A stretch of 64,000 nucleotides of DNA from Bacteroidota bacterium. GTDB taxonomy: Bacteria > Bacteroidota > Bacteroidia > B-17B0 > Aurantibacillaceae. How positions within the stretch are numbered: position 1 is the stretch's first letter; every line of letters begins with the position of its first letter. The notes beneath the pieces are model-generated. The model was not told the origin of the DNA. It ran no database searches and saw nothing but the letters and a program-made list of their open reading frames with translations. The DNA is taken from the NCBI GenBank assembly GCA_029237825.1, contig JAQZBQ010000002.1, forward strand, positions 434,001 to 498,000, given 5' to 3'. The translations under genes were made by a program, and so were the position numbers. This document shows, one piece after another, positions 1 through 7,245 of the stretch.

Positions 1-1294
1 TTTTTTCGAAATATTCTTTCTGTATTCCGATCCCGTTGTCTTTTACAGTAAACTCATAATAATCCTTTAAGTCACGTGATTTAATAACGATTTTTGGATG
101 TTCACTCTGATTGTATTTAACCGCGTTGGCAATGAGGTTTGAGAACACCTGTTCAATATGGAGTTTCTCAGTGGTGATAAATGGCATTACTCCATCAATT
201 TGAACAGTAAATTCTTTAGGAACAATCAGGTCGATGACTTCACGAACGAGTTTTAAAACATCAACTGTTTCTGCTCCTTTTTGAACTTTGCCTACTTTGG
301 CATATTCCAGTAACCCATTGATCATATTCTCCAGGCGTGCAGTTCTGCTGATAATCAGGTTTAGGTTTTTTTTAATTTCAGGCGAAATTTCAACTTCAAG
401 GTCTTCTTCCATCCAAAGTACAATGTTGTTAATTCCTCTCAAAGGGGTTTTTAAATCATGTGAAACGACATAGGCAAACTGGTCGAGTTCCTTGTTTTTC
501 TTGGTTAATTCATTAAAGGTTTTTTTCAGCGTCATCGACATTTTATTCAATGCAAACGACAAACGGTTTAATTCATCATTTTTATGATCACTTATTTCTT
601 TAAAATCTCCGGTTGATATTTCTTCTGCCAGTGATACCATATTCGAAATCCGTCGGGTAATCATATTAATGAAGTACGTGCCAAATAGTAATGCTAGTAA
701 GATTGATAAAATAGTAACGGTTAACGTAATGGTATTGGTGGTTACCACCGATTTTTGAAGTGCGATTTTACGTTCCTGCCGTAACTGGTATTCGTAATTG
801 TCAAAGGTTTTAAAGATCTCTTTAATTTTATCATTTAATTTCTTGCCAACTTCCATCCGCAACTTTGTTTCAAACAATTCAATATACTTTGCGTTTGCCT
901 CAGGCAACGTATCCAGTTTGGTAGAAATAAGTGAATTGGCATATTTCACCCATTTTAAATGAATGGTAACGATAGAATCTAAACGTTGTCTTTGGGGAAG
1001 CGTTGACTGAAGCGCTTGTTGTTGGGCAATGATCAGTGGAACGGTTTGTAACCCTTCGTAAAAGGGGCTGAGAAAAACTTCCTGACCGGTTAGTAAAAAC
1101 CCACGGAACCCACTTTGCATCTCAATAATATTTTTGTGCAGCATGTTGGAATTCCTGATAACTGCCTCCGAATTATTAAGGTATGTGGTGTTTTTTTCAA
1201 TATTAGCCGACAGCCTTTTATTAACGATAAAGTCTATCAGGAAAACCAATGTTAATACCGAAAATCCAATAAGTAACTGCGCTCGAATTGACAT
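1..1294 (-). CDS. CHASE3-type membrane sensor histidine kinase (3' end cut by window edge)
   Basis: The reading frame starts at an ATG (complement of 1292-1294) and runs off the window start, so 431 residues are visible and the end of the ATPase domain is missing. There is an N-terminal membrane helix (about residues 6-26), then a periplasmic region with the CHASE3 signature QSGFRGFLLTG near residue 60, and a second helix around 183-208. A HAMP-like linker follows, then a HisKA H-box SHDLKTPLRG with the phospho-acceptor His at about 279, an N-box FSNLIANAVKYN and a G1 box KDNGIGI. CHASE3 ligands are generally unknown. It lies downstream of and co-directional with the Crp/Fnr gene, 112 bases away. 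No response regulator is visible. Confidence 0.9.
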   Translation of the reverse strand, partial: MSIRAQLLIGFSVLTLVFLIDFIVNKRLSANIEKNTTYLNNSEAVIRNSNMLHKNIIEMQSGFRGFLLTGQEVFLSPFYEGLQTVPLIIAQQQALQSTLPQRQRLDSIVTIHLKWVKYANSLISTKLDTLPEANAKYIELFETKLRMEVGKKLNDKIKEIFKTFDNYEYQLRQERKIALQKSVVTTNTITLTVTILSILLALLFGTYFINMITRRISNMVSLAEEISTGDFKEISDHKNDELNRLSFALNKMSMTLKKTFNELTKKNKELDQFAYVVSHDLKTPLRGINNIVLWMEEDLEVEISPEIKKNLNLIISRTARLENMINGLLEYAKVGKVQKGAETVDVLKLVREVIDLIVPKEFTVQIDGVMPFITTEKLHIEQVFSNLIANAVKYNQSEHPKIVIKSRDLKDYYEFTVKDNGIGIQKEYFEK

Positions 1295-1406
1295 GTTAAT
1301 TTATTTCGTTGCGTAAGATCCGCATTTCATCAGCTTTGTCTCTTACATTTATTTGTTATTATTATTGCTACTATTTCAAATAGTGTTGTTTTATATTCTT
1401 GTTGTT

Positions 1407-2099
1407 TCAGATATTTTGAACCATTTCAACAAGCGTTTGCCATTTTAGGATGGTAATTTTTGTTCCCTTAGTGGTTATAATATTTTCATCTTTAAACGTT
1501 CTCAGCATTCGTACTAAAGTTTCTTTGGCTGTTCCTACGAAACCGGCAAAGTCATCGCGGTTAATTGTTATAAATACATTTTTAGTATCATCGTTCCGTT
1601 GGTAAACTTTATGGAGGATTAAGAGGCTTAGGGCTACGCGATCTTTTACGCTTTGCTGGGAGAACACCGTCATTTTGTTTACCCACACCGAAAATTCTTT
1701 GGAAAGGTTGATGGTTAATTCTTTTGCTAGTGAGGAAGAATGTAAAAAGAGTTTCAGGAAATGTTCCTTTGGCAGGAATGATACAACAACGGAATCCATT
1801 GCAACTGCGGAAACCGGATGCGGCTCATCTGCAAGCAAAGGACGGTATCCAAAATAATCTCCTTTTTTATATATGTAAACAATGCTTTCTTTTCCATCTG
1901 CATTGGTTTGAAATATTTTTACCTTTCCTTTTTTTAGAATATAAATACCCTTGGAAAGCGTTTCTTCTTTAAACAGGATTTCGTTTTTAGCAAACTCTTT
2001 CCGGATCAAATTACTTTTAACGGTAGCGGCTTCCCTGTCTGAAAGCGAATCAAATAAGGACGATGATTTTAAATGGTATTTTTCAATATTAAAATTCAT
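1407..2099 (-). CDS. Crp/Fnr family transcriptional regulator
   Basis: The 230-residue protein has a cyclic-nucleotide-binding-fold sensor (about residues 15-135), a dimerisation helix and a C-terminal winged helix-turn-helix at about 180-200. The recognition helix carries E193-T-L-V-R197, the E..R pair that in the Fnr branch reads TTGA half-sites (established for Fnr). The protein contains no cysteine, so it cannot hold an Fnr-type Fe-S cluster; a heme, a nucleotide or no ligand is possible. A perfect Fnr-like palindrome is centred 41 bases upstream of its start codon, which suggests autoregulation (inference). The length is normal for the family. Confidence 0.93.
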   Translation of the reverse strand: MNFNIEKYHLKSSSLFDSLSDREAATVKSNLIRKEFAKNEILFKEETLSKGIYILKKGKVKIFQTNADGKESIVYIYKKGDYFGYRPLLADEPHPVSAVAMDSVVVSFLPKEHFLKLFLHSSSLAKELTINLSKEFSVWVNKMTVFSQQSVKDRVALSLLILHKVYQRNDDTKNVFITINRDDFAGFVGTAKETLVRMLRTFKDENIITTKGTKITILKWQTLVEMVQNI

Positions 2100-2129
2100 T
2101 GTTGTAAAATATCATTTTTTGACTGGGAC

Positions 2130-2151
2130 AAAATTGACAATTGTCAATTTT
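2130..2151. promoter_or_regulatory. 22-bp perfect palindrome, Fnr/Crp-type operator
   Basis: A perfect 22-base dyad with core ATTGACAATTGTCAAT, flanked by AAA and TTT. The half-site TTGAC-N4-GTCAA matches the Fnr/Dnr-type layout TTGAN-N4-NTCAA. It sits between the Crp/Fnr start codon (2099) and a rightward -7 element at 2170-2177. If transcription starts near 2182, the dyad centre falls at about -41.5, the classical class II activator position. The sequence is seen directly; binding by the adjacent regulator is inference. Confidence 0.75.
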
Positions 2152-2169
2152 CATTTTTACACGGGTATT

Positions 2170-2177
2170 TATATTTG
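2170..2177 (+). promoter_or_regulatory. Bacteroidota -7 promoter element TATATTTG
   Basis: Exact match to TAnnTTTG, about 29 bases right of the centre of the 22-bp palindrome. No good TTG lies at the usual -33 distance, which fits an activator-dependent promoter. The predicted start near 2182-2184 is followed within 25 bases by a terminator hairpin. Confidence 0.55.
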
Positions 2178-2182
2178 TAACG

Positions 2183-2240
2183 TAATACTTTAGTTTGTTA
2201 GGGAAGCCTGTTGATTTGTAGCGAATCAGCAGGCTTTTGC
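2183..2240 (+). ncRNA. Candidate short regulator-controlled RNA ending in an intrinsic terminator
   Basis: Between the promoter at 2170-2177 and the hairpin at 2206-2234 there is no ATG-initiated frame, so the predicted 55-60 base transcript would be non-coding. It could be a small RNA or an attenuated leader of the unit starting at 2408. The limits come from the inferred start and the T-run after the hairpin. No homologous RNA family is recognised. Confidence 0.35.
2206..2240 (+). terminator. Intrinsic terminator hairpin
   Basis: Arms 2206-2216 and 2224-2234 form an 11-bp stem (GCCTG..GATT with AATC..CAGGC, one G-U pair) around a 7-base loop. The run TTTTGCTTTT follows on the plus strand. 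No plus-strand gene lies upstream, so it must end a short RNA or act as an attenuator. Confidence 0.6.
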
Positions 2241-2344
2241 TTTTGGTACAGGACGTATGAATGTACTATGTTTAATAATCTTGTTTGGTGAAAAAATGTT
2301 AAACATCTACCGAAGTCGCTGTTGAAACTTATACATTATCAAGA

Positions 2345-2360
2345 ATTGATAATTGTCAAT
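2345..2360. promoter_or_regulatory. Second Fnr/Crp-type box
   Basis: ATTGATAATTGTCAAT matches the core of the 22-bp palindrome at 15 of 16 positions. It lies 48 bases upstream of the first small ORF (2408) of the rightward unit. A weak -7-like stretch follows at about 2383-2399. Its role as an activator site of the small-ORF/nitrilase/ClC unit is inferred from the spacing and the similarity to the first site. Confidence 0.6.
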
Positions 2361-2407
2361 GGAATAATGCAGGAGTCTTCTTTAATTGCATTATACTTTC
2401 AATTAAC

Positions 2408-2587
2408 ATGAATCCTATGAACCAACATAAAAGCAGTAGCCAAAGGATACTTTTCTTGCACAGAGTTAGGAACTGGATTAAACGCATTCCGCTAACTCAT
2501 TTTCTATTTGAAAATGGTTTAAACGTAAAGAATGATTTCACGCATGAATTTATTAAATCACTTCATGAATACCGGTACATAAAGTAA
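2408..2587 (+). CDS. Small basic protein of unknown function
   Basis: An ATG-initiated frame of 59 codons, too short for many gene finders, with an alternative ATG at 2417. The product is rich in Arg, Lys and His, has no clear membrane helix and is not recognised. Support comes from context: it begins just after the second Fnr-type box, its stop is 4 bases before the next small ORF, and the downstream genes run the same way with tight spacing. It could also be a leader peptide. Confidence 0.45.
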   Translation: MNPMNQHKSSSQRILFLHRVRNWIKRIPLTHFLFENGLNVKNDFTHEFIKSLHEYRYIK

Positions 2588-2591
2588 CACT

Positions 2592-2744
2592 ATGGCATTA
2601 CAATTTTTTTCATTATTAGGAGTGATTTTTACAATTTCGCTGATCCTTACAATAGTCATCGCATTTGCAATGCTTATATTTAGATTCTTTATCTTTCCGA
2701 GAAGGAACTCCCAAAGAGTAAATCGTCGTTATGGCAACCAGTGA
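2592..2744 (+). CDS. Small single-span membrane protein
   Basis: A 50-residue product whose residues 5-34 are almost purely hydrophobic (one long transmembrane helix), followed by a basic tail with RRNSQRVNRR. Under the positive-inside rule the tail would be cytoplasmic. Its last 14 bases overlap the start of the GNAT-nitrilase gene (2731) in another frame, a typical arrangement for translational coupling. The family is not recognised. It could be an accessory subunit of the nitrilase or of the ClC channel; that is speculation. Confidence 0.5.
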   Translation: MALQFFSLLGVIFTISLILTIVIAFAMLIFRFFIFPRRNSQRVNRRYGNQ

Positions 2745-4275
2745 TATTACAAAAAAGATTAAGTTACGTAAAATTGTAAAAGACGACTATGCGCAGATAA
2801 CTGCAATCCAAAAACTTTGTTTTCCTGGTATGTTACCCTGGAGTGAAACTCAGTTTCAAAACCTGCTAACTTATTTTCCGGAAGGTCAGATTTGCATTCA
2901 ATACGGAAAAAAGATTATTGCATCTTCCTCGTCACTTATTTTGCACTTTGATAATTACAGTGAAACGTCACCCTGGAAAGAGCTAACCGATAATGGGAAC
3001 ATTACCAACCATGATTCTTATGGCGATACGCTTTACGGCATGGAAATCATGGTTCATCCGAGTTATCAGGGCATGAAGCTTTCGCGCAGGTTGTATGATG
3101 CGCGAAAGGAACTGGCAAAAAAATTCAATTTAAAAAGGATCATCATTGGTGGCCGCCTTCCAAATTTTCATAAATATTCCTCAGCCCTTTCCATTGATGA
3201 ATTTGTGGAGAAGGTATTAAACAGGAGTTTATATGATCCTGTTCTCACAGCACAATTATCCAACGGGTTCACTCTGAAACGTGTTTTGCCAAATTATTTA
3301 CCCAGCGATACTGAATCGGGAGGTTATGCCACGCTCCTGGAATGGGTTAATTACAATCATGAAACTAAAAAGTATGTGAGCTCTCAGGCCCATTATGTGC
3401 GGGTAAGCGCCATACAATATCAGATGCGCCCAATTGCCTCGTTCGAAGAGTTTGCCAAACACTGCGAATTTTTCGTGGATACGTCCTCCGATTACCGTAG
3501 CGATTTTGTAGTTTTTCCTGAGATGATCACATTGCAACTGTTATCATTCTTGCCCAAGCTTCGTCCTGGTGAGGCTGTCAGGCAACTCAGCGCATACACT
3601 TCCCAATATGAAGAGTTGTTTACGCGATTGGCAATCAAATACAACATTAATATCATTGCCGGTTCACATTTTAATGTGGAAAATGATCAGTTATACAACA
3701 TTTCCTATTTATTCAGGCGGGATGGAACAATGGAGAAGCAGTATAAAATTCATATTCCTTCTTCCGAGCGAAAATGGTGGGGCGTTCAAAACGGGGATAA
3801 AGTAAAGATCTTTAATACAGACAAAGGGAAAATTGCCATATTGATTTGCTATGATATTGAGTTTCCTGAACTCGCCCGTATTGCGGTAAGTAAAGGGGCA
3901 AAAATTATTTTTGTTCCATTTAATACAGACGACCGAAGAAGTTATTTGCGTGTGAGGTATTGTTCCCAGGCACGAGCGGTAGAAAATCAGGTGTACGTTA
4001 TCATTACAGGCTGTGTAGGTAATCTTCCCGATGTTGAAAATATGGATGTTCATTTTTCACAATCCGCGATTTTCACACCCTCCGATGTAGAATTTCACAG
4101 AGAGGCGATTGCTTCGGAAGCTACTCCCAACGCTGAAACATTGATCTACCAGGATCTTGATCTTAATTTGCTAAAGCGAAACCGGGAAATGGGTTCAGAG
4201 CAAACATGGAACGATCGTTCGCAGGGATTTTATACGCTCACTTACCAGGAAGACGGAATAACTAAAGAAGTCTGA
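2731..4275 (+). CDS. Bifunctional GNAT acetyltransferase / carbon-nitrogen hydrolase fusion
   Basis: The 514-residue protein fuses an N-terminal GNAT domain (residues about 10-210, acetyl-CoA loop near VHPSYQGMKLSRR at 109-120) to a nitrilase-superfamily domain (about 223-500). The nitrilase triad is visible: Glu264 in FPE, Lys339 in YKIH, and Cys373 in LICYD. Such fusions are known in Bacteroidota and other bacteria, but their substrate is unsettled; an amidase acting together with N-acylation is plausible. It is the third ORF of a rightward unit and overlaps the small membrane protein before it. Cytoplasmic, with no signal peptide. Confidence 0.9.
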   Translation: MATSDITKKIKLRKIVKDDYAQITAIQKLCFPGMLPWSETQFQNLLTYFPEGQICIQYGKKIIASSSSLILHFDNYSETSPWKELTDNGNITNHDSYGDTLYGMEIMVHPSYQGMKLSRRLYDARKELAKKFNLKRIIIGGRLPNFHKYSSALSIDEFVEKVLNRSLYDPVLTAQLSNGFTLKRVLPNYLPSDTESGGYATLLEWVNYNHETKKYVSSQAHYVRVSAIQYQMRPIASFEEFAKHCEFFVDTSSDYRSDFVVFPEMITLQLLSFLPKLRPGEAVRQLSAYTSQYEELFTRLAIKYNINIIAGSHFNVENDQLYNISYLFRRDGTMEKQYKIHIPSSERKWWGVQNGDKVKIFNTDKGKIAILICYDIEFPELARIAVSKGAKIIFVPFNTDDRRSYLRVRYCSQARAVENQVYVIITGCVGNLPDVENMDVHFSQSAIFTPSDVEFHREAIASEATPNAETLIYQDLDLNLLKRNREMGSEQTWNDRSQGFYTLTYQEDGITKEV

Positions 4276-4309
4276 AGAATATACATTCCTGTAACAGGAA
4301 AGAAAAGAT

Positions 4310-6088
4310 ATGCGCGTTAAGAAACTAAATGTAATTGAAAAGTTTGTCAGTTGGATTCACGACCGGACTTCGGAAAAGCAGTTCCTTATTTTTTCAAGCA
4401 TTCTGGTTGGAATAAGCGCAGGCATTGCCGCAGTTATTCTGAAGACGTTTGTATTTTCAATCAGGCATTACCTGATTGAAAATATATTGCTTAAGTATCA
4501 CTTTCGGTATTTGTACCTAATCTTACCTCTAATTGGTATTGGATTAACTGCGCTTATTATCAGAATTTTTTTTAAAGACCGGTTTTTCAAAGGCACGAGT
4601 TTCATTCTGTTTTCCATTGCTAAAAAAAGTAGCTTTTTGCCTTTTCACCAAATGTATTCCCATTTAATCACAAGCGGATTGACAGTGGGCTTTGGTGGAT
4701 CCGCCGGTCTTGAATCGCCCATTGTGAGTACGGGTTCGGCAATAGGATCTAACTTTGCACGCACGTATAAATTAACGTATAAGGAAAGAACTTTACTCTT
4801 AGCCGCCGGAGCAGCCGGAGGAGTTGCCGGGGCTTTCAATGCCCCTATTGCAGGGGTATTATTTGCTCTGGAAGTTATTTTAATTGATATTTCATTAGGT
4901 GCGTTTATTCCCTTATTAATTGCTGCTGCCTCCGGCGCATTGTTATCCAAAATAATATTAAACGAAGAAAGTTTACTCTTCTTTAAGCTTCAGCAACCTT
5001 TTAATTACTATAATCTTCCCTTTTACCTCTTGCTTGGCATTTTTGCTGGTTTATCATCTTTGTATTACATTAATTTTTTTGAAAAGGTTGAGCGATATTT
5101 TTCCAGGTTTGAATCGCCTTTTGCCAAATGGCTAATTGGCGGATTGGCATTGGCCTTTTTGTTTGCGTTATTTCCTTCACTTTTTGGTGAAGGCTATGAA
5201 AGTATCAAAGCACTTTCAGAATACCGGGTAGATGACCTGTTTGAAAACAGCCTTCTTTCAAATTTAATTTTTAACCGGTGGATTTTGCTTGCGTTGCTAA
5301 TTATTACATTGTTATTAAAAGCTGTTGCTGCAGGCATAACACTTGGTAGTGGCGGTAATGGTGGAAATTTTGCACCTTCATTGTTTGTAGGTGCATATGT
5401 CGGTTTTGTGTTTGCCTATTTTCTGAAGTTAATAGGATTTGTTGACGTGCCGGTTAATAATTTTACCATTGTGGCGATGGCCGGCGTTTTGAGCGGAGTT
5501 TTCCATGCACCGTTAACCGGCATATTCCTTATTGCTGAAATCACCGGTGGGTATGAATTAATTTTACCACTCATGATTGTTTCATCAATCAGTTATATCA
5601 TCGTAAAATTTTTTCATCCTCAGTCGCTCGATGTTAGAAAACTCAGAGAGCGTGGCGCAGTTATTTCTGAAGATAGGGATGAAAGTATTTTAGGTAGAAT
5701 TGATACACTGCAGTTAATTGAAACTGATTTTGCTGCTATTCATTACAAGTCAAGTTTAAGGAAAATAGTAGAAACGATTAAACACACCCGAAGGAATATT
5801 TTTCCGGTGATTAAGAAGGATAACAAGCTTCTTGGAATAATTTACCTGGATCATATAAAAGAAGAAATGTTTAATCCTGACTTATACGATGTGGTTACCG
5901 CGAAAGAAGTAATGCGTAAGGCCAGGACAGTTATCGATGTGAAAGAAGATATTTTCTCCATTATGGAAAAATTTGAAAAATCCGGACAATGGAACCTTCC
6001 TGTTGTGGATAACGGAATGTATATCGGCTTTTTATCAAAGTCGAGCATATTAAATAAGTACCGCCAGGAACTATTAGTTACCTTATAA
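4310..6088 (+). CDS. ClC-family chloride channel/transporter with C-terminal CBS pair
   Basis: The 592-residue membrane protein has about ten hydrophobic segments followed by two CBS domains (about 460-590). The ClC filter motifs are present in divergent form: GGSAGLESP (129-137), in which Glu135 occupies the gating-glutamate position, and GGNFAPS (351-357). The helix stretch AAGGVAGAFNAPIAG (168-182) is typical. CBS domains usually bind adenine nucleotides, so gating by energy state is likely. Sequence alone does not decide channel versus H+/Cl- exchanger. It follows the nitrilase fusion by 34 bases in the same direction. Confidence 0.93.
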   Translation: MRVKKLNVIEKFVSWIHDRTSEKQFLIFSSILVGISAGIAAVILKTFVFSIRHYLIENILLKYHFRYLYLILPLIGIGLTALIIRIFFKDRFFKGTSFILFSIAKKSSFLPFHQMYSHLITSGLTVGFGGSAGLESPIVSTGSAIGSNFARTYKLTYKERTLLLAAGAAGGVAGAFNAPIAGVLFALEVILIDISLGAFIPLLIAAASGALLSKIILNEESLLFFKLQQPFNYYNLPFYLLLGIFAGLSSLYYINFFEKVERYFSRFESPFAKWLIGGLALAFLFALFPSLFGEGYESIKALSEYRVDDLFENSLLSNLIFNRWILLALLIITLLLKAVAAGITLGSGGNGGNFAPSLFVGAYVGFVFAYFLKLIGFVDVPVNNFTIVAMAGVLSGVFHAPLTGIFLIAEITGGYELILPLMIVSSISYIIVKFFHPQSLDVRKLRERGAVISEDRDESILGRIDTLQLIETDFAAIHYKSSLRKIVETIKHTRRNIFPVIKKDNKLLGIIYLDHIKEEMFNPDLYDVVTAKEVMRKARTVIDVKEDIFSIMEKFEKSGQWNLPVVDNGMYIGFLSKSSILNKYRQELLVTL

Positions 6089-6104
6089 AAGAATAACAGA
6101 ACGA

Positions 6105-6626
6105 TTAATTTTTACCGTCTAGTTTATCCTTTTGTAGATTGAAATATACTTTTAACGACGCAAGCTCTTCAAATGAGGTGTATTGATCGGCTTCATTCAC
6201 AATCAATTGTCTTACAGAAGGATTAGTGGTATAACCGTATAGGAAATAAGAAAGCGTTTTACGCTTGATGTAAAAAGCCAGCGTTAAATCTTCTGCAATC
6301 ACATCACTTTTATCCAGCATGGCTTTCCCGTCCGAAAGCACACCTAACTGATTTTTTGCCCAGTTATCTAAATTCATTTCAATAAAATCCGAAACGGTAT
6401 TATTGGCAAGAGCCGTTAACTGTAATCGGTTAGATTCAACACTTAATTTCACAAGCTCCGGTTCCGGAATCCTTGCCAGTGGCTTCAACAATGGTAAATC
6501 CACCTCACGTGCAAATCGAATGCTTACAGTAACAAATTCCTCAAGCTTATTCTCCAGTAGGTATTTCGCATATTTAGGCAAGTGTTCAAATACAAAATTT
6601 TCTTTCTTCAGTAAATTTTCTTTCAT
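6105..6626 (-). CDS. Unrecognised alpha-helical protein, possibly a stand-alone sensor domain
   Basis: A 173-residue, mostly helical, soluble protein without a signal peptide. The pattern LPKYAKYLLENKLEEFVT, then PLLKPL and a long helical middle, resembles the N-terminal sensor regions attached to some Bacteroidota histidine kinases and RsbR-type co-antagonists, here with no output domain. This resemblance is weak and made by eye. It has its own -7 element at 6657-6664 and lies downstream of a MarR gene in the same direction. It converges on the ClC gene with 16 bases between the stops. Confidence 0.7.
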   Translation of the reverse strand: MKENLLKKENFVFEHLPKYAKYLLENKLEEFVTVSIRFAREVDLPLLKPLARIPEPELVKLSVESNRLQLTALANNTVSDFIEMNLDNWAKNQLGVLSDGKAMLDKSDVIAEDLTLAFYIKRKTLSYFLYGYTTNPSVRQLIVNEADQYTSFEELASLKVYFNLQKDKLDGKN

Positions 6627-6656
6627 GAGGTCGGTTTAGTACAATACTTGGTGCAA

Positions 6657-6664
6657 CAAATATA
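6657..6664 (-). promoter_or_regulatory. -7 promoter element for the 6105-6626 gene
   Basis: The minus strand reads TATATTTG, an exact TAnnTTTG, 31 bases before the ATG at 6626. The predicted leader is about 25 bases. No clear -33 TTG was found. Confidence 0.5.
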
Positions 6665-6687
6665 AGCTAATTTTCAGTCTAAGGAAA

Positions 6688-7155
6688 TTAATTAGTCTCT
6701 TCCCTGAGTTTTTTTAAGAAATTAATGAAATTTACCGCCTCATCAATAGAATAGGATACTTCATTCTTCAGGAAGGAGTTGTCTGAATTTATTTTACTAA
6801 AAACGTCAAGCCCTTCCGGAGTTACAGCAATGGCTAATTTACGTTTATTTTTAGGATCAATTACTTTTTTAACAAAACCTTTTTGGGTTAACCGAACGAC
6901 TGTTCTGGATACGTCAGATCCGGGTTCTAAAACCATTTCTTTTATTTCTTCCAAAGATGCGGCTGTAGGGTGTTTGTAGACGATGATACTCAATACATTT
7001 GATTGAATTGGCGTAAGATCGTATACGGCTAACACTTTTTTGTGCTTGTCCATTAAAAAAAAATGGGTATAATGGAGCGCACTCAGTATTTTGGGATAAT
7101 CAGATACGGGATCTTCAATTTCTTGTATAAAGGTGAATAGTTCGTCCCGTTTCAT
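6688..7155 (-). CDS. MarR-family transcriptional regulator
   Basis: The 155-residue protein has the MarR layout: N-terminal dimerisation helices, a winged HTH (about 65-115) with SDVSRTVVRLTQKGFVKK as recognition helix and start of the wing, and KNKRKLAIAVTPEG at the wing. MarR proteins usually repress neighbouring genes and respond to small phenolic or oxidant ligands; no ligand can be read from the sequence. The downstream neighbour is the sensor-like gene and the upstream neighbour is carbonic anhydrase, all on the same strand. Confidence 0.9.
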   Translation of the reverse strand: MKRDELFTFIQEIEDPVSDYPKILSALHYTHFFLMDKHKKVLAVYDLTPIQSNVLSIIVYKHPTAASLEEIKEMVLEPGSDVSRTVVRLTQKGFVKKVIDPKNKRKLAIAVTPEGLDVFSKINSDNSFLKNEVSYSIDEAVNFINFLKKLREETN

Positions 7156-7245
7156 TGCGGGTAAAGGTACAAATTATCAGTTAAATTCAGCCTTTCCGAT
7201 ACAAAAACTATTACTCGTTAGATTATTTTGATAATAGGTGGATTT

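Noticed and set aside
3709-4053. 114-codon minus-strand ORF inside the GNAT-nitrilase gene
   Set aside because: Antisense to the intact nitrilase catalytic Cys region, with no motif and no promoter of its own.
4286-4300. Small inverted repeat TTCCTG-N3-CAGGAA between the nitrilase and ClC genes
   Set aside because: Only 6 bp, no T-run, and close to the ClC start; probably chance or a minor structural element.
4645-4950. 101-codon minus-strand ORF inside the ClC gene
   Set aside because: It lies wholly antisense to conserved ClC motifs and shows a low-complexity Ala/Pro composition typical of a shadow frame.
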